Source: Gammaproteobacteria bacterium | GTDB lineage: Bacteria; Pseudomonadota; Gammaproteobacteria; Methylococcales; Methylomonadaceae | Reading direction: 5' to 3' | Length of the DNA: 64,000 nucleotides | Assembly: GCA_016874115.1 (NCBI GenBank) | Contig: VGVA01000003.1 | Location: 1-64,000 of the forward strand | In this document: positions 8,870 to 17,332 of the stretch, in pieces | Numbering within the stretch: the first letter of the stretch is position 1 | Layout of the letters: each line of letters starts with the position of its first letter | Made by a program: the position numbers and the translations under genes | Notes under the pieces: model-generated | The model's database searches: none | What the model was told of the DNA's origin: nothing | Seen by the model: only the letters and a program-made list of their open reading frames with translations

Positions 8870-9965
8870 TAACTTACATGCATTGGCAAAACAATACCTC
8901 ATTTGGGGTTTAGCCACGGCCGTGATCTTTACCGGCTGCGACCGGCAGCAACCGTCGCCGCCCCCGCCCCGCCCTGCGTTGGTTATGGTGGTAACCTCAA
9001 CATCGGACATTAATAACAGAGTTTTAGTGGGCGAAGTGCGCCCTCGCTATGAATCCGTGCAAAGCTTTCGTATTAACGGAAAAATTATCGAACGCAAAGT
9101 GGAAACCGGTTCGCTGGTCAAGAAAGGACAGCTTTTAGCCCGATTGGATCCGGCAGATACGCAGCTCAGCGCGGCGGCGGCGCTGGCGGAAGTAAAATCC
9201 ACAGAAGCCAGCCAGACACTGGCGTTTGCGGAAGCAACGCGCTACCGGAATCTAGCCAAGAAAAATTTCGTCTCGCGCACGGCGTTGGACACCAAAGAAG
9301 CCGAACTGGCGAACGCCAACGCCCGCTTAAAAGAAGCCAGGGCGCGGGCGGATGTCGCTATCAATCAGGCGCATTATACTGATCTGAACGCAGACCGCGA
9401 CGGCGTAATTACCGCAATCCGCGCCGAACCGGGGCAAGTGGTTGAAGCAGGAGAATCTATCGCTCAAATTGCCGATACCGGCCATATCGACATCCTGGTT
9501 GCCGTGCCGGAATCGCAGATTTCCTCTGTCCGCGTTAATGATAAGGTGGCGATTAAACTTTGGGCTGAAAACCACGTTATTTACCCCGGCGTCATCCGTG
9601 AAATTTCGCCCGCGGCCGACGCGAGTACGCGCACCTTTAATACGCGCATCACCGTTACCCAAGCGGATACCGGTTTAAAACTGGGCATGACAGCCAAAGT
9701 TAAATTAACGGCAACAGACGAGTCTGAAAACGTCGGCATTCTTATACCGAATTCCGCATTAACCGAAATCAACGGCACAAAAACCGTCTGGATTATCGAC
9801 CAGCAGAACAAAGCGGAGCCTCGCACCGTCAGCGCGGGTTCTTTTACCGAGAACGGCGTACTTATCACCGACGGCCTAACCAGTGGCGAAAAAATCGCCA
9901 TTGCCGGAGTGCATACGTTAATTAAAGATCAACCGGTAACGCCGGTACCGGCCGAAACGCCATGA
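8859..9965 (+). CDS. RND efflux periplasmic adaptor lipoprotein (membrane fusion protein)
   Basis: HlyD-type adaptor linking an RND pump to an outer-membrane channel. The start at 8859 gives a lipoprotein signal ending FTGC (Cys27); an upstream ATG at 8760 would lie deep in the TetR gene. A lipoyl/hairpin region follows, with GSLVKKGQLLARLDPAD, a coiled-coil hairpin (about residues 115-170) and the closing lipoyl half AEPGQVVEAGESIAQIAD. A beta-barrel and C-terminal domain complete the fold. The stop overlaps the pump gene by 4 nt. Confidence 0.9.
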   Translation: MRINNLHALAKQYLIWGLATAVIFTGCDRQQPSPPPPRPALVMVVTSTSDINNRVLVGEVRPRYESVQSFRINGKIIERKVETGSLVKKGQLLARLDPADTQLSAAAALAEVKSTEASQTLAFAEATRYRNLAKKNFVSRTALDTKEAELANANARLKEARARADVAINQAHYTDLNADRDGVITAIRAEPGQVVEAGESIAQIADTGHIDILVAVPESQISSVRVNDKVAIKLWAENHVIYPGVIREISPAADASTRTFNTRITVTQADTGLKLGMTAKVKLTATDESENVGILIPNSALTEINGTKTVWIIDQQNKAEPRTVSAGSFTENGVLITDGLTSGEKIAIAGVHTLIKDQPVTPVPAETP

Positions 9966-12900
9966 GCGAGCCAATCGGCGATAACCGTTTTAATTTATCG
10001 GTTTGGGCGCTACAACATCAGGCTTTTGTGTTGTATCTGATGCTGGTATTAATGATTGCGGGTGCGATGGCCTATACCCGGTTAGGTCAATCGGAAGATC
10101 CGCCCTTTACATTCAAAGTCATGCTGGTCAGAGCCACCTGGCCGGGCGCGGGCGCGCAGGAAATTGAACAGCAAGTTACCGACAAATTGGAAAAAAAACT
10201 TCAGGAAGTGCCGCATTTGGATACGCTCCGAAGTTTTTCGCGCCCCGGCGAATCGATGATTTTCTTGACGGTGAAAGACGATACCTTTTCCGAAGAAGTC
10301 CCCGACATCTGGTATGAAGTCCGTAAAAAAATCAGCGACATCCGTCATACCCTGCCGCAAGACCTGGAAAGTTTAACATTCAACGACGAATTCAGCGACG
10401 TCTACGGCAGCATGTACGCCTTAACGGGTGACGGCTTTGATAACGCCGCACTCAAAAAACAGGCCGAAATAATCCGCGACGAGTTATTGCAAGTAAAGGA
10501 TGTCGAAAAAGTCATCTTTTTTGGCGAGCAGCCGCAGCGCCTGTTTGTTGAATTATCCAACACCAAACTGGTCGCCATTGGTCTGAGCGTTAATGAATTA
10601 ATCGAAACCATTCAGGCGCAAAACGTCATGACTCGCAGCGGCGCTTTCGATACCGGCGACGAACGCATCCGCATTGCCATTTCCGGACGGCTGCAAAGCG
10701 TTGAGGAACTGAGCGAATTAAGGCTGCGCGCCAACAACCGGGATTTCCGGCTGGGCGATATTGCGCGTGTATACCGTGGTTACGACGACCCGCCCAGCGA
10801 GCGCGTCCGCGTTAACGGCCAGTCCGCCTTGTTGCTTGGCGTCAGTATGAAAACAGGCGGCGATGTGATTGCGCTTGGCCGCGACCTGGATGCCGCCGTC
10901 AGCCGTATTCAACAGCGTTTGCTGGTCGGCCTGAAACTAACACCTGTTACACTGCAAGCCAAGATCGTCGCCAACTCCATTAACGACTTTGTACAATCAT
11001 TAATAGAGGCATTAATCATTGTACTAGCCGTGAGTTTGTTGTCGCTGGGATTACGCAGCGGTATTGTGGTCGCTATTTCGATTCCGCTGGTGTTGGCAGG
11101 CACATTCTTGTGTATGCAGTTGAATGACATCGGCTTGCATAAGATTTCCCTGGGAACACTCATTCTGGCCTTGGGCTTGCTGGTTGACGACGCCATTATT
11201 GCCGTGGAAATGATGTCATCGAAAATGGAACAAGGCTGGGATCGGTTAAAATCGGCGTCCTTCGCCTTCACCACCACCGCCATGCCCATGCTGACCGGCA
11301 CACTGGTCACCGTTGCCGGATTTTTGCCGATTGCGACGGCGGCCTCTTCCGCCGGCGAGTACACACGTTCTATTTTTCAAGTGTCGGCCATTTCATTAAT
11401 GATTTCCTGGTTTGCCGCGGTTATTTTTGCACCTTACCTGGGTTTTCATTTGCTGCCTGATTACAGCCACGTCCGCGAACCTGCACCATTAATACGCTGG
11501 TTGAACAACAAACTGGGCAGAAATGGCGTAGACAACAGCAACCACCATCACGATATTTACAACACGCCGTTCTATATTTACCTGCGCCAATTAATCACCT
11601 GGTGCGTCCGTTACCGGTTTACCGTGATTGCTATTACTATTGCCTTGTTTTTGCTGGCGATTTTCGGCTTCGGCAAAGTGCAGCAGCAGTTCTTTCCGGA
11701 TTCGACCCGGCTTGAATTAATGGTGGATTTACGGCTGACCGAAGGCGCATCGTTCGCCGCCACCGATAAACAAGTGGACAAGCTGGAACACTGGCTGCAC
11801 GACTGGAACATTAAGCACGAAGGCATCGACAATTTTGTCGCTTACATCGGCACGGGCGCACCGCGGTTTTATCTACCATTGGATGTCCAGCTGGCGCATC
11901 GGGGCTTCGCCCAGTTTGTGGTGTTGAGTAAAACCCTGGCATCGCGCGAGGCGTTGCGTACCGATTTGCTGAAATTGTTCGAAACCGATTTCCCGGAACT
12001 GCGCGCGTCGGTGTTACGGCTGGAAAACGGGCCGCCGGTCGGCTTTCCCGTGCAATTCCGGGTATCCGGCCATAACATTCATCAAATCAGGGAGTACGCC
12101 GCGCAAATCGCCGCCATAATGCGCGCCCATCCCAATCTGGTGAATGTACAGTTCGACTGGGCGGAACCCAGCAAAGTGATTAAAATCATCATCGATCAAG
12201 CCAAAGCCAGATTATTAGGCGTCAGTTCTGCCGAAATCGCCAACATCATCGACGGTGCTACTCAAGAGTTGTCCATTACCGAATTCAAGGAAGGCATCGA
12301 ACGCATCTCGCTGGTCGGGCGCGCGCCGGCCAATGAGAGAACCCACTTATCGTTGCTGTCCGGTTTAATGGTTAATAACAAAGATGGTGTTAATATTCCG
12401 CTGGCGCAACTAGCCACCATTTCTTCCGAATTCGAAGAAGGTGTCATCTGGCGGCGCAACCGAATTCCGTCGATTATCGTGCGTGCGCATTTGCAAGGCG
12501 ATATCCAGGCGCCGGTTATTTCTCAGCAGATCGAAAGCCGATTAACCGATATGAAAGCAGCTTTGCCGCTCGGCGTCCGCATAGAAATCGGCGGTGCAAT
12601 GGAAGAATCGGCCAAAGGGTCTTCATCTATTATTGCTGGCGTTCCTTTGTTTTTGTTTACCGTGTTGACTTTATTAATGCTGCAATTGCAAAGCTTTTCG
12701 CGGGTATTACTCGTTGTTTTAACCGCGCCGCTCGGCTTGATCGGCATCACGTTGGCCTTACTGTGTTTCGACAAACCGTTCGGCTTTGTCGCCATGCTCG
12801 GCGCGATTGCCTTATCCGGCATGATCATGCGCAATTCGGTTATTTTGGTCGACCAGATCGACCAGGATTTATCGGCAGGATTACCGCCTTGGCAGGCGAT

Positions 12901-13111
12901 TATCGAATCCACCATTCGCCGCTTTCGGCCCATCGTATTAACTGCCGCCGCCGCAATTTTGGCGATGATTCCCTTAACCCGCAGCGTTTTTTTCAGCCCT
13001 ATGGCGGTCACCATCATGGGTGGGCTGGCAGTAGCAACACTGTTAACGGTATTGTTCTTGCCGGCATTATACGCGGCATGGTTTAAGATAACCGTTCCAG
13101 AAAATAACTGA
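9962..13111 (+). CDS. RND efflux pump inner-membrane permease (AcrB-like)
   Basis: A 1049-aa RND transporter of the multidrug (HAE1-like) group with two repeats of six membrane helices and large periplasmic loops. The first helix is followed by RLGQSEDPPFTFKVM and WPGAGAQEIEQQVTDKLEKK. The intramembrane acidic pair occurs in ALGLLVDDAIIAVE (TM4). The second half has ALSGMIMRNSVILVDQID. It overlaps the adaptor by 4 nt. No outer-membrane factor gene follows, so the pump presumably uses one encoded elsewhere. The substrate is unknown. Confidence 0.92.
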   Translation: MSEPIGDNRFNLSVWALQHQAFVLYLMLVLMIAGAMAYTRLGQSEDPPFTFKVMLVRATWPGAGAQEIEQQVTDKLEKKLQEVPHLDTLRSFSRPGESMIFLTVKDDTFSEEVPDIWYEVRKKISDIRHTLPQDLESLTFNDEFSDVYGSMYALTGDGFDNAALKKQAEIIRDELLQVKDVEKVIFFGEQPQRLFVELSNTKLVAIGLSVNELIETIQAQNVMTRSGAFDTGDERIRIAISGRLQSVEELSELRLRANNRDFRLGDIARVYRGYDDPPSERVRVNGQSALLLGVSMKTGGDVIALGRDLDAAVSRIQQRLLVGLKLTPVTLQAKIVANSINDFVQSLIEALIIVLAVSLLSLGLRSGIVVAISIPLVLAGTFLCMQLNDIGLHKISLGTLILALGLLVDDAIIAVEMMSSKMEQGWDRLKSASFAFTTTAMPMLTGTLVTVAGFLPIATAASSAGEYTRSIFQVSAISLMISWFAAVIFAPYLGFHLLPDYSHVREPAPLIRWLNNKLGRNGVDNSNHHHDIYNTPFYIYLRQLITWCVRYRFTVIAITIALFLLAIFGFGKVQQQFFPDSTRLELMVDLRLTEGASFAATDKQVDKLEHWLHDWNIKHEGIDNFVAYIGTGAPRFYLPLDVQLAHRGFAQFVVLSKTLASREALRTDLLKLFETDFPELRASVLRLENGPPVGFPVQFRVSGHNIHQIREYAAQIAAIMRAHPNLVNVQFDWAEPSKVIKIIIDQAKARLLGVSSAEIANIIDGATQELSITEFKEGIERISLVGRAPANERTHLSLLSGLMVNNKDGVNIPLAQLATISSEFEEGVIWRRNRIPSIIVRAHLQGDIQAPVISQQIESRLTDMKAALPLGVRIEIGGAMEESAKGSSSIIAGVPLFLFTVLTLLMLQLQSFSRVLLVVLTAPLGLIGITLALLCFDKPFGFVAMLGAIALSGMIMRNSVILVDQIDQDLSAGLPPWQAIIESTIRRFRPIVLTAAAAILAMIPLTRSVFFSPMAVTIMGGLAVATLLTVLFLPALYAAWFKITVPENN

Positions 13112-13224
13112 GGAGCACACGGCTTAACGAATTTTTATTAATGATTTGCTGCCGCCTTCCGGGCTAAATAGCTAATCGAGGCGTAATCAAGTAAACTATT
13201 AACGATACAACTCAAACTACCGTC

Positions 13225-13932
13225 ATGACTGTCAGCAGTAACGTAAATCCAAACGAAATTCATAAGTTCGGTTCCATGGCCGAACGCTGGTGGGATCCCC
13301 AGGGTGAATTTAAAACTTTGCACGATATTAATCCTCTGCGTTCGGAATTCATCCGACGCTTTACCGATCTTGTCGGCAAACGGATCGTCGATGTCGGCTG
13401 TGGCGGCGGCATTCTGACCGAAGAGCTGTCGAAACAAGGCGCTGACACGCTTGGTATCGACTTGAGCGATGAATTAATCGATATTGCCGAACTGCACGGG
13501 CTTGAATCCGGAATCGACGCCAAATATCAAAAAATCAGCGCAGAAACTTTGGCGGAACAACAACCGGAAAGCTTCGATCATGTCACTTGCATGGAAATGC
13601 TGGAGCATGTGCCTGATCCGGGCGGCATCATTAATGCCTGCGCTGCTTTGGTAAAACCCGGCGGCATGGTGTTTTTTTCCACCCTTAACCGTAAGCCGAA
13701 AGCCTACCTTCTGGCTATCCTGGGCGCCGAGCATATCCTGAAGATGCTGCCCAAAGGCACACACGATTATAAAACTTTTATCAAGCCATCCGAACTCAGC
13801 CAGACGGCGCGCAATGCTGGTCTCAGCCTGCAAGGCATGGTCGGTATCGAATACAACCCTTTCACCCAAACCTTTAGCTTGGGAAAGGATATCGACGTCA
13901 ACTACATTGCAGCGTTTCAACGTGAAGATTAA
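13225..13932 (+). CDS. ubiG: ubiquinone biosynthesis O-methyltransferase UbiG
   Basis: SAM-dependent enzyme performing both O-methylations of the ubiquinone pathway. The 235-aa length is typical. Motifs include FGSMAERWWDPQGEFKTLHD near the N-terminus, the SAM-binding loop VDVGCGGGILTEELS, and the post-motif CMEMLEHVPDP. It overlaps the following SDR gene by 11 nt. The frame is intact. Confidence 0.95.
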   Translation: MTVSSNVNPNEIHKFGSMAERWWDPQGEFKTLHDINPLRSEFIRRFTDLVGKRIVDVGCGGGILTEELSKQGADTLGIDLSDELIDIAELHGLESGIDAKYQKISAETLAEQQPESFDHVTCMEMLEHVPDPGGIINACAALVKPGGMVFFSTLNRKPKAYLLAILGAEHILKMLPKGTHDYKTFIKPSELSQTARNAGLSLQGMVGIEYNPFTQTFSLGKDIDVNYIAAFQRED

Positions 13933-14671
13933 TGACAGCGCGTTGCCGCTGGCTAATCAGACTTTATTAATCACTGGCGCAGGCGGCGGCATAGGCAATA
14001 CAGCGGCGTTGACGTTAGCTAAACAAGGGGCCCAGATCATCCTGCTGGATAAAAACATACCTAAACTGGAAGTTATTTACGACCGGATTAAAGCCACCAA
14101 TGCGCCTGAACCGGTGCTGTATCCTTTTGATTTGGCGGGCGCTACCGAAGATCAGTATCAGGAATTGGCTGACCGGATTGAAGAAAAATACGGATCGTTA
14201 CAAGGCGTTGTACATGCCGCGGTAGAATTCAGCAGTTTTACCCCAATCAGTTTGCATGCAACCAAAGACTGGGGGCATACCTTGAATGTCAATGTAAATT
14301 CGCCGTTTTTGCTAAGCCGGGTATTAATACCGGTGCTGCAAAAAAGCGAATCCGCATCCATTGTTTTTATCTCCGACTCTTATGCCCGCACTGCCGCGGC
14401 ATACACCGGCGCTTACGGTGTTTCTAAAATGGCTTTGGAAGGCTTGGCTCATATCCTTGCCGAAGAATTGGAATCCTTTCAAAAAATCAGGGTCAACGTA
14501 TTAATTCCGGGGCCAGTCGATTCGCCATTGCGGAAAAGAGCTTTTCCAGCGGAAGATAAATCGAAGCTGCCGACACTAGAAAGTCTGGAGCCGGTATTTA
14601 ACTACTTGTTCGGCGCAGACAGCATCGGCGTAACCGGCCAGACCGTTGACGCCCGAACTTTTCATTTATGA
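13922..14671 (+). CDS. short-chain dehydrogenase/reductase (YciK-like)
   Basis: NAD(P)-binding SDR of about 249 aa. It has the cofactor motif TGAGGGIG, an HAA motif in place of NNAG (VVHAAVEFSS), the catalytic serine region VFISDSYA, and YGVSK with the catalytic Tyr-Lys pair. The GTG at 13922 leaves a normal distance of about 18 residues before the Rossmann glycines; an upstream ATG would lie deep in ubiG. YciK-type proteins are oxidoreductases of unclear substrate. It sits between ubiG and sufT. Confidence 0.82.
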   Translation: MKINDSALPLANQTLLITGAGGGIGNTAALTLAKQGAQIILLDKNIPKLEVIYDRIKATNAPEPVLYPFDLAGATEDQYQELADRIEEKYGSLQGVVHAAVEFSSFTPISLHATKDWGHTLNVNVNSPFLLSRVLIPVLQKSESASIVFISDSYARTAAAYTGAYGVSKMALEGLAHILAEELESFQKIRVNVLIPGPVDSPLRKRAFPAEDKSKLPTLESLEPVFNYLFGADSIGVTGQTVDARTFHL

Positions 14672-14681
14672 TTAACTGACT

Positions 14682-15236
14682 ATGGTTGAACGAGAAGACG
14701 TCATTTTAACCCGCGATGTAAACGTCATCACCGTGCCCGACGGCAACAGCACTACTCTGGAAAAAGGCCAGATCGTGACTATCCATCAGGCCTTGGGCAG
14801 TAGTTATACGGTAGTGACCCAATACGGCAGCATGGTGCGAATCGCCAATAAGGATGCCGACGCCTTGGGTAAAGAATCTCACCAGCTTTATACACTGGTA
14901 ACCGATACCAGCGCCGAAGCCGTGGAACAGAACTGCTGGGAAGTGATGAAAACCGTATACGACCCGGAAATACCCGTTAATATCGTCGATCTCGGTCTGG
15001 TTTATGAGTGCAAAGTCGTACCTTCGGCACAAACAGAAGATTCACATGACGTACATGTCAAAATGACATTAACCGCCCCCGGATGCGGCATGGGTCCTGT
15101 TATTCAAGAAGATGTGGAACGATGTATCCGCGCTCTGCCGGGAGTAGGCAATGTTACGGTTGAAGTGGCGTTGGATCCGCCCTGGTCCAGGGACATGATG
15201 TCTGAAGTCGCCCAGTTACAACTTGGGCTTTATTAA
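14682..15236 (+). CDS. sufT: Fe-S cluster assembly protein SufT
   Basis: A 184-aa protein. The N-terminal part (residues about 1-75) is characteristic of SufT, and a MIP18/DUF59 domain starts at VYDPEIPVNIVDLGLVYECK. The conserved cysteine is in LTAPGCGMGPVIQEDVE, and DPPWSRDMMSEVAQLQLG ends the domain. SufT-type proteins help mature Fe-S proteins. It starts 10 nt after the SDR gene and probably belongs to the ubiG transcript. Confidence 0.9.
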   Translation: MVEREDVILTRDVNVITVPDGNSTTLEKGQIVTIHQALGSSYTVVTQYGSMVRIANKDADALGKESHQLYTLVTDTSAEAVEQNCWEVMKTVYDPEIPVNIVDLGLVYECKVVPSAQTEDSHDVHVKMTLTAPGCGMGPVIQEDVERCIRALPGVGNVTVEVALDPPWSRDMMSEVAQLQLGLY

Positions 15237-15252
15237 AAGCTTAGGTAAATTC

Positions 15253-15282
15253 CAGCCCTGATAATAAAGATTAACAGGGCTG
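15253..15282. terminator. hairpin between convergent genes
   Basis: An 8-bp perfect stem, CAGCCCTG/CAGGGCTG, with a 14-nt AT-rich loop lies between the convergent sufT and 15312-15698 genes. No long T run follows on either strand, so intrinsic termination would be weak. Confidence 0.45.
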
Positions 15283-15311
15283 AAGGTAAAATCAAACGAG
15301 AAGCGAAATGA

Positions 15312-15698
15312 TTAGATAAGCCCTTTCATTTCTTCCAGCTTTTTGATAGCTGCATTTAAGTGCTCTTCAATACCTTTCATTTCGTTTTTCTTCGCCATGC
15401 CTCTGGCTTTTTTGATGTGTTCGTTAGCGCGTGAACGTTCACGGTCAACCACGTCGTTTGCGTTAACGTCTTTGCCGTAATCCATTGCTTGTTTGCAAAG
15501 TTTGTAAACTTCGTCACCTGATTTGCCTTCATACGCAGCCAGTTTGGCTTTTTTCAGTTCGCCAATCATCATATCGATAGCATCGGCCGGCGCGTAAGAA
15601 ATACGGCCTTCACTGGCTTCCGCCATGGCTGCTGTCGAAAAAGCGCCCATAGATAATGCAACAAGGGAAGAAAGTACAATTGTTTTTAACATTTTCAT
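15312..15698 (-). CDS. small helical periplasmic protein, unknown function
   Basis: The product is 128 aa with a clear Sec signal peptide (MKMLKTIVLSSLVALSMGAF, cleavage near AMA-EASEG). A mature, charged, almost wholly helical domain of about 100 residues follows with one cysteine (YKLCKQAM). The ATG at 15698 is preferred because GAGGAAA lies about 9 nt upstream; a TTG 18 nt earlier overlaps that site. The layout resembles the small protein at 43744-44106 and, loosely, the four-helix SmbP family, but it lacks the histidines of SmbP. Function not recognised. Confidence 0.7.
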   Translation of the reverse strand: MKMLKTIVLSSLVALSMGAFSTAAMAEASEGRISYAPADAIDMMIGELKKAKLAAYEGKSGDEVYKLCKQAMDYGKDVNANDVVDRERSRANEHIKKARGMAKKNEMKGIEEHLNAAIKKLEEMKGLI

Positions 15699-15976
15699 AA
15701 ATAGAAATTTCCTCAAGTGTGTTGTGTAGCAATTGGTGGTTAATTTTCATTACCGCGCGCGATTTTATCATGTTTTACCTGAATTTAATAAAAACTTGAT
15801 AAAAAATCTCCTTTTCAATGACAAAAATCACACTATCCGAAAATAAGCAGTAAGCTATTATAAAGACTGTAATACTCAGACTTATTTCTTAAAATTTCAA
15901 AATTCTGATATTATTCGCCCAGCAAATGGGCTAGGCTGCTTTGTCTAATCACAACAATTATTAATAAGAATGCCAG

Positions 15977-17332
15977 ATGGCGGAAAAGCGAAATACTTTA
16001 TTCAAAAAGATAGACCAGCAGACCGTACCGGTACTGGCTTGTCTGCTCTTTTTTCCTGCTTTTTTGACATTAATCCCCTTTTTTAGTTTAGATAGCGCCT
16101 GGAGTCACGGATTTACCCATCCTCTGGAAGGATGGGATCATATCGTCACCATGATTGCGGTCGGAATCTGGGCGGCGCAACTGCGTGGCCATGCCATCTG
16201 GCTGTTGCCGCTGGCCTTCGTCGGCGTCATGAGCCTGGGCGGCATTGCCGGGGCGGCGGGCATTCTGTTGCCTGCGGTAGAAGGCATGATTTTGCTGTCC
16301 TGCGCCGTATTCATCCTGTTAATCATCCGCCGGATACGATTCAGCAACCGGATTAATCTTACCATCGTGGCATTCTTCGCCTTTTTCCATGGTTTTGCCC
16401 ACGGCCAGGAAATTTCCGCCTCCGCCAGCCTGATTTCGTATTCGATAGGCTTTATGTTGGCGACTTTACTGTTGCATGGCGCAGGCATCCTTGTCGCCAA
16501 ACTGGTTTTGTTCTGCGTAACCTGTTTTCTTGCCATCCTGTTGCCCAGCCTGGCGCAAGCCGCCAAAGCGCAAACTATAAGCAACGGGAACAGCAGCTTT
16601 GACCCAGTGATAAGTCAGGTAGATTTTGACGGAAACTCGCCCTGGCGACAGACGGCAAATCAGAATGATTTAGGCTCGGAACATATTGCCATTAATGACT
16701 TTAATACAACATTTCTTAACGTATGTTCGCTTATTCCCGATAAGCCCGATCCGATTAGGCATAAATTTAAGCAGCGAACGCCGTCGTCCGGATCGGCTAA
16801 CATCAGTAAAATAAAGCGATTGGATAACCCAAGCGGCAAGCTTGCGCCTATTAATCAATCAACAATTGCTGCGCTTGCCGTTATGCCGCCGCTTGCCTTA
16901 ATATGGCAAGCTACTCGGCTTAATATTGCCGCCGTGTTTAAGCATTATTTTCCCGACATTAACTACACGCCCGGCCAAATTCTGCTTAGCAACGGCACAG
17001 GCTTAACATCGCCGCCGCTTGTATTAAATGCCCGCATCCCCGCTCGCACCGCCCGGTTTTATCACACACTCCTTGCTTTATCCGTTGAAGATATTCCTCT
17101 TCAAACAAGCTTTACCCATTTTCCCGATAACTCATTTCCATTGATAAGCACGATTAATCCAATCGGCTTAACTTCCGCCCCTCGTTTTAACTGCATTGTT
17201 GGCTTAACCAGCAAAGCAACCTCTTATTTTCGCTCCCGACACCCCCACAGCTTAGCATTTAAAGGCCGTGGCCGTGCAGACAGCGAAATTTTGCAATCCT
17301 GCTATACAACCTTAGAGAAAAACCATGTTTAA
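15977..17332 (+). CDS. HupE/UreJ-family membrane protein with a roughly 260-residue C-terminal extension
   Basis: Residues about 20-190 are a HupE/UreJ protein, a family tied to nickel or other metal uptake: WSHGFTHPLEGWDHIVTMIA, several hydrophobic helices, and FFAFFHGFAHGQEIS with the conserved membrane histidines. HupE proteins normally end near 200 residues; this frame continues for another 260, rich in Pro, Ser, Thr, Asn and Ile, with one hydrophobic stretch (IAALAVMPPLALIW) and no domain I recognise. The stop overlaps the TonB receptor start by 8 nt, so the whole frame is probably translated. Confidence 0.78.
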   Translation: MAEKRNTLFKKIDQQTVPVLACLLFFPAFLTLIPFFSLDSAWSHGFTHPLEGWDHIVTMIAVGIWAAQLRGHAIWLLPLAFVGVMSLGGIAGAAGILLPAVEGMILLSCAVFILLIIRRIRFSNRINLTIVAFFAFFHGFAHGQEISASASLISYSIGFMLATLLLHGAGILVAKLVLFCVTCFLAILLPSLAQAAKAQTISNGNSSFDPVISQVDFDGNSPWRQTANQNDLGSEHIAINDFNTTFLNVCSLIPDKPDPIRHKFKQRTPSSGSANISKIKRLDNPSGKLAPINQSTIAALAVMPPLALIWQATRLNIAAVFKHYFPDINYTPGQILLSNGTGLTSPPLVLNARIPARTARFYHTLLALSVEDIPLQTSFTHFPDNSFPLISTINPIGLTSAPRFNCIVGLTSKATSYFRSRHPHSLAFKGRGRADSEILQSCYTTLEKNHV

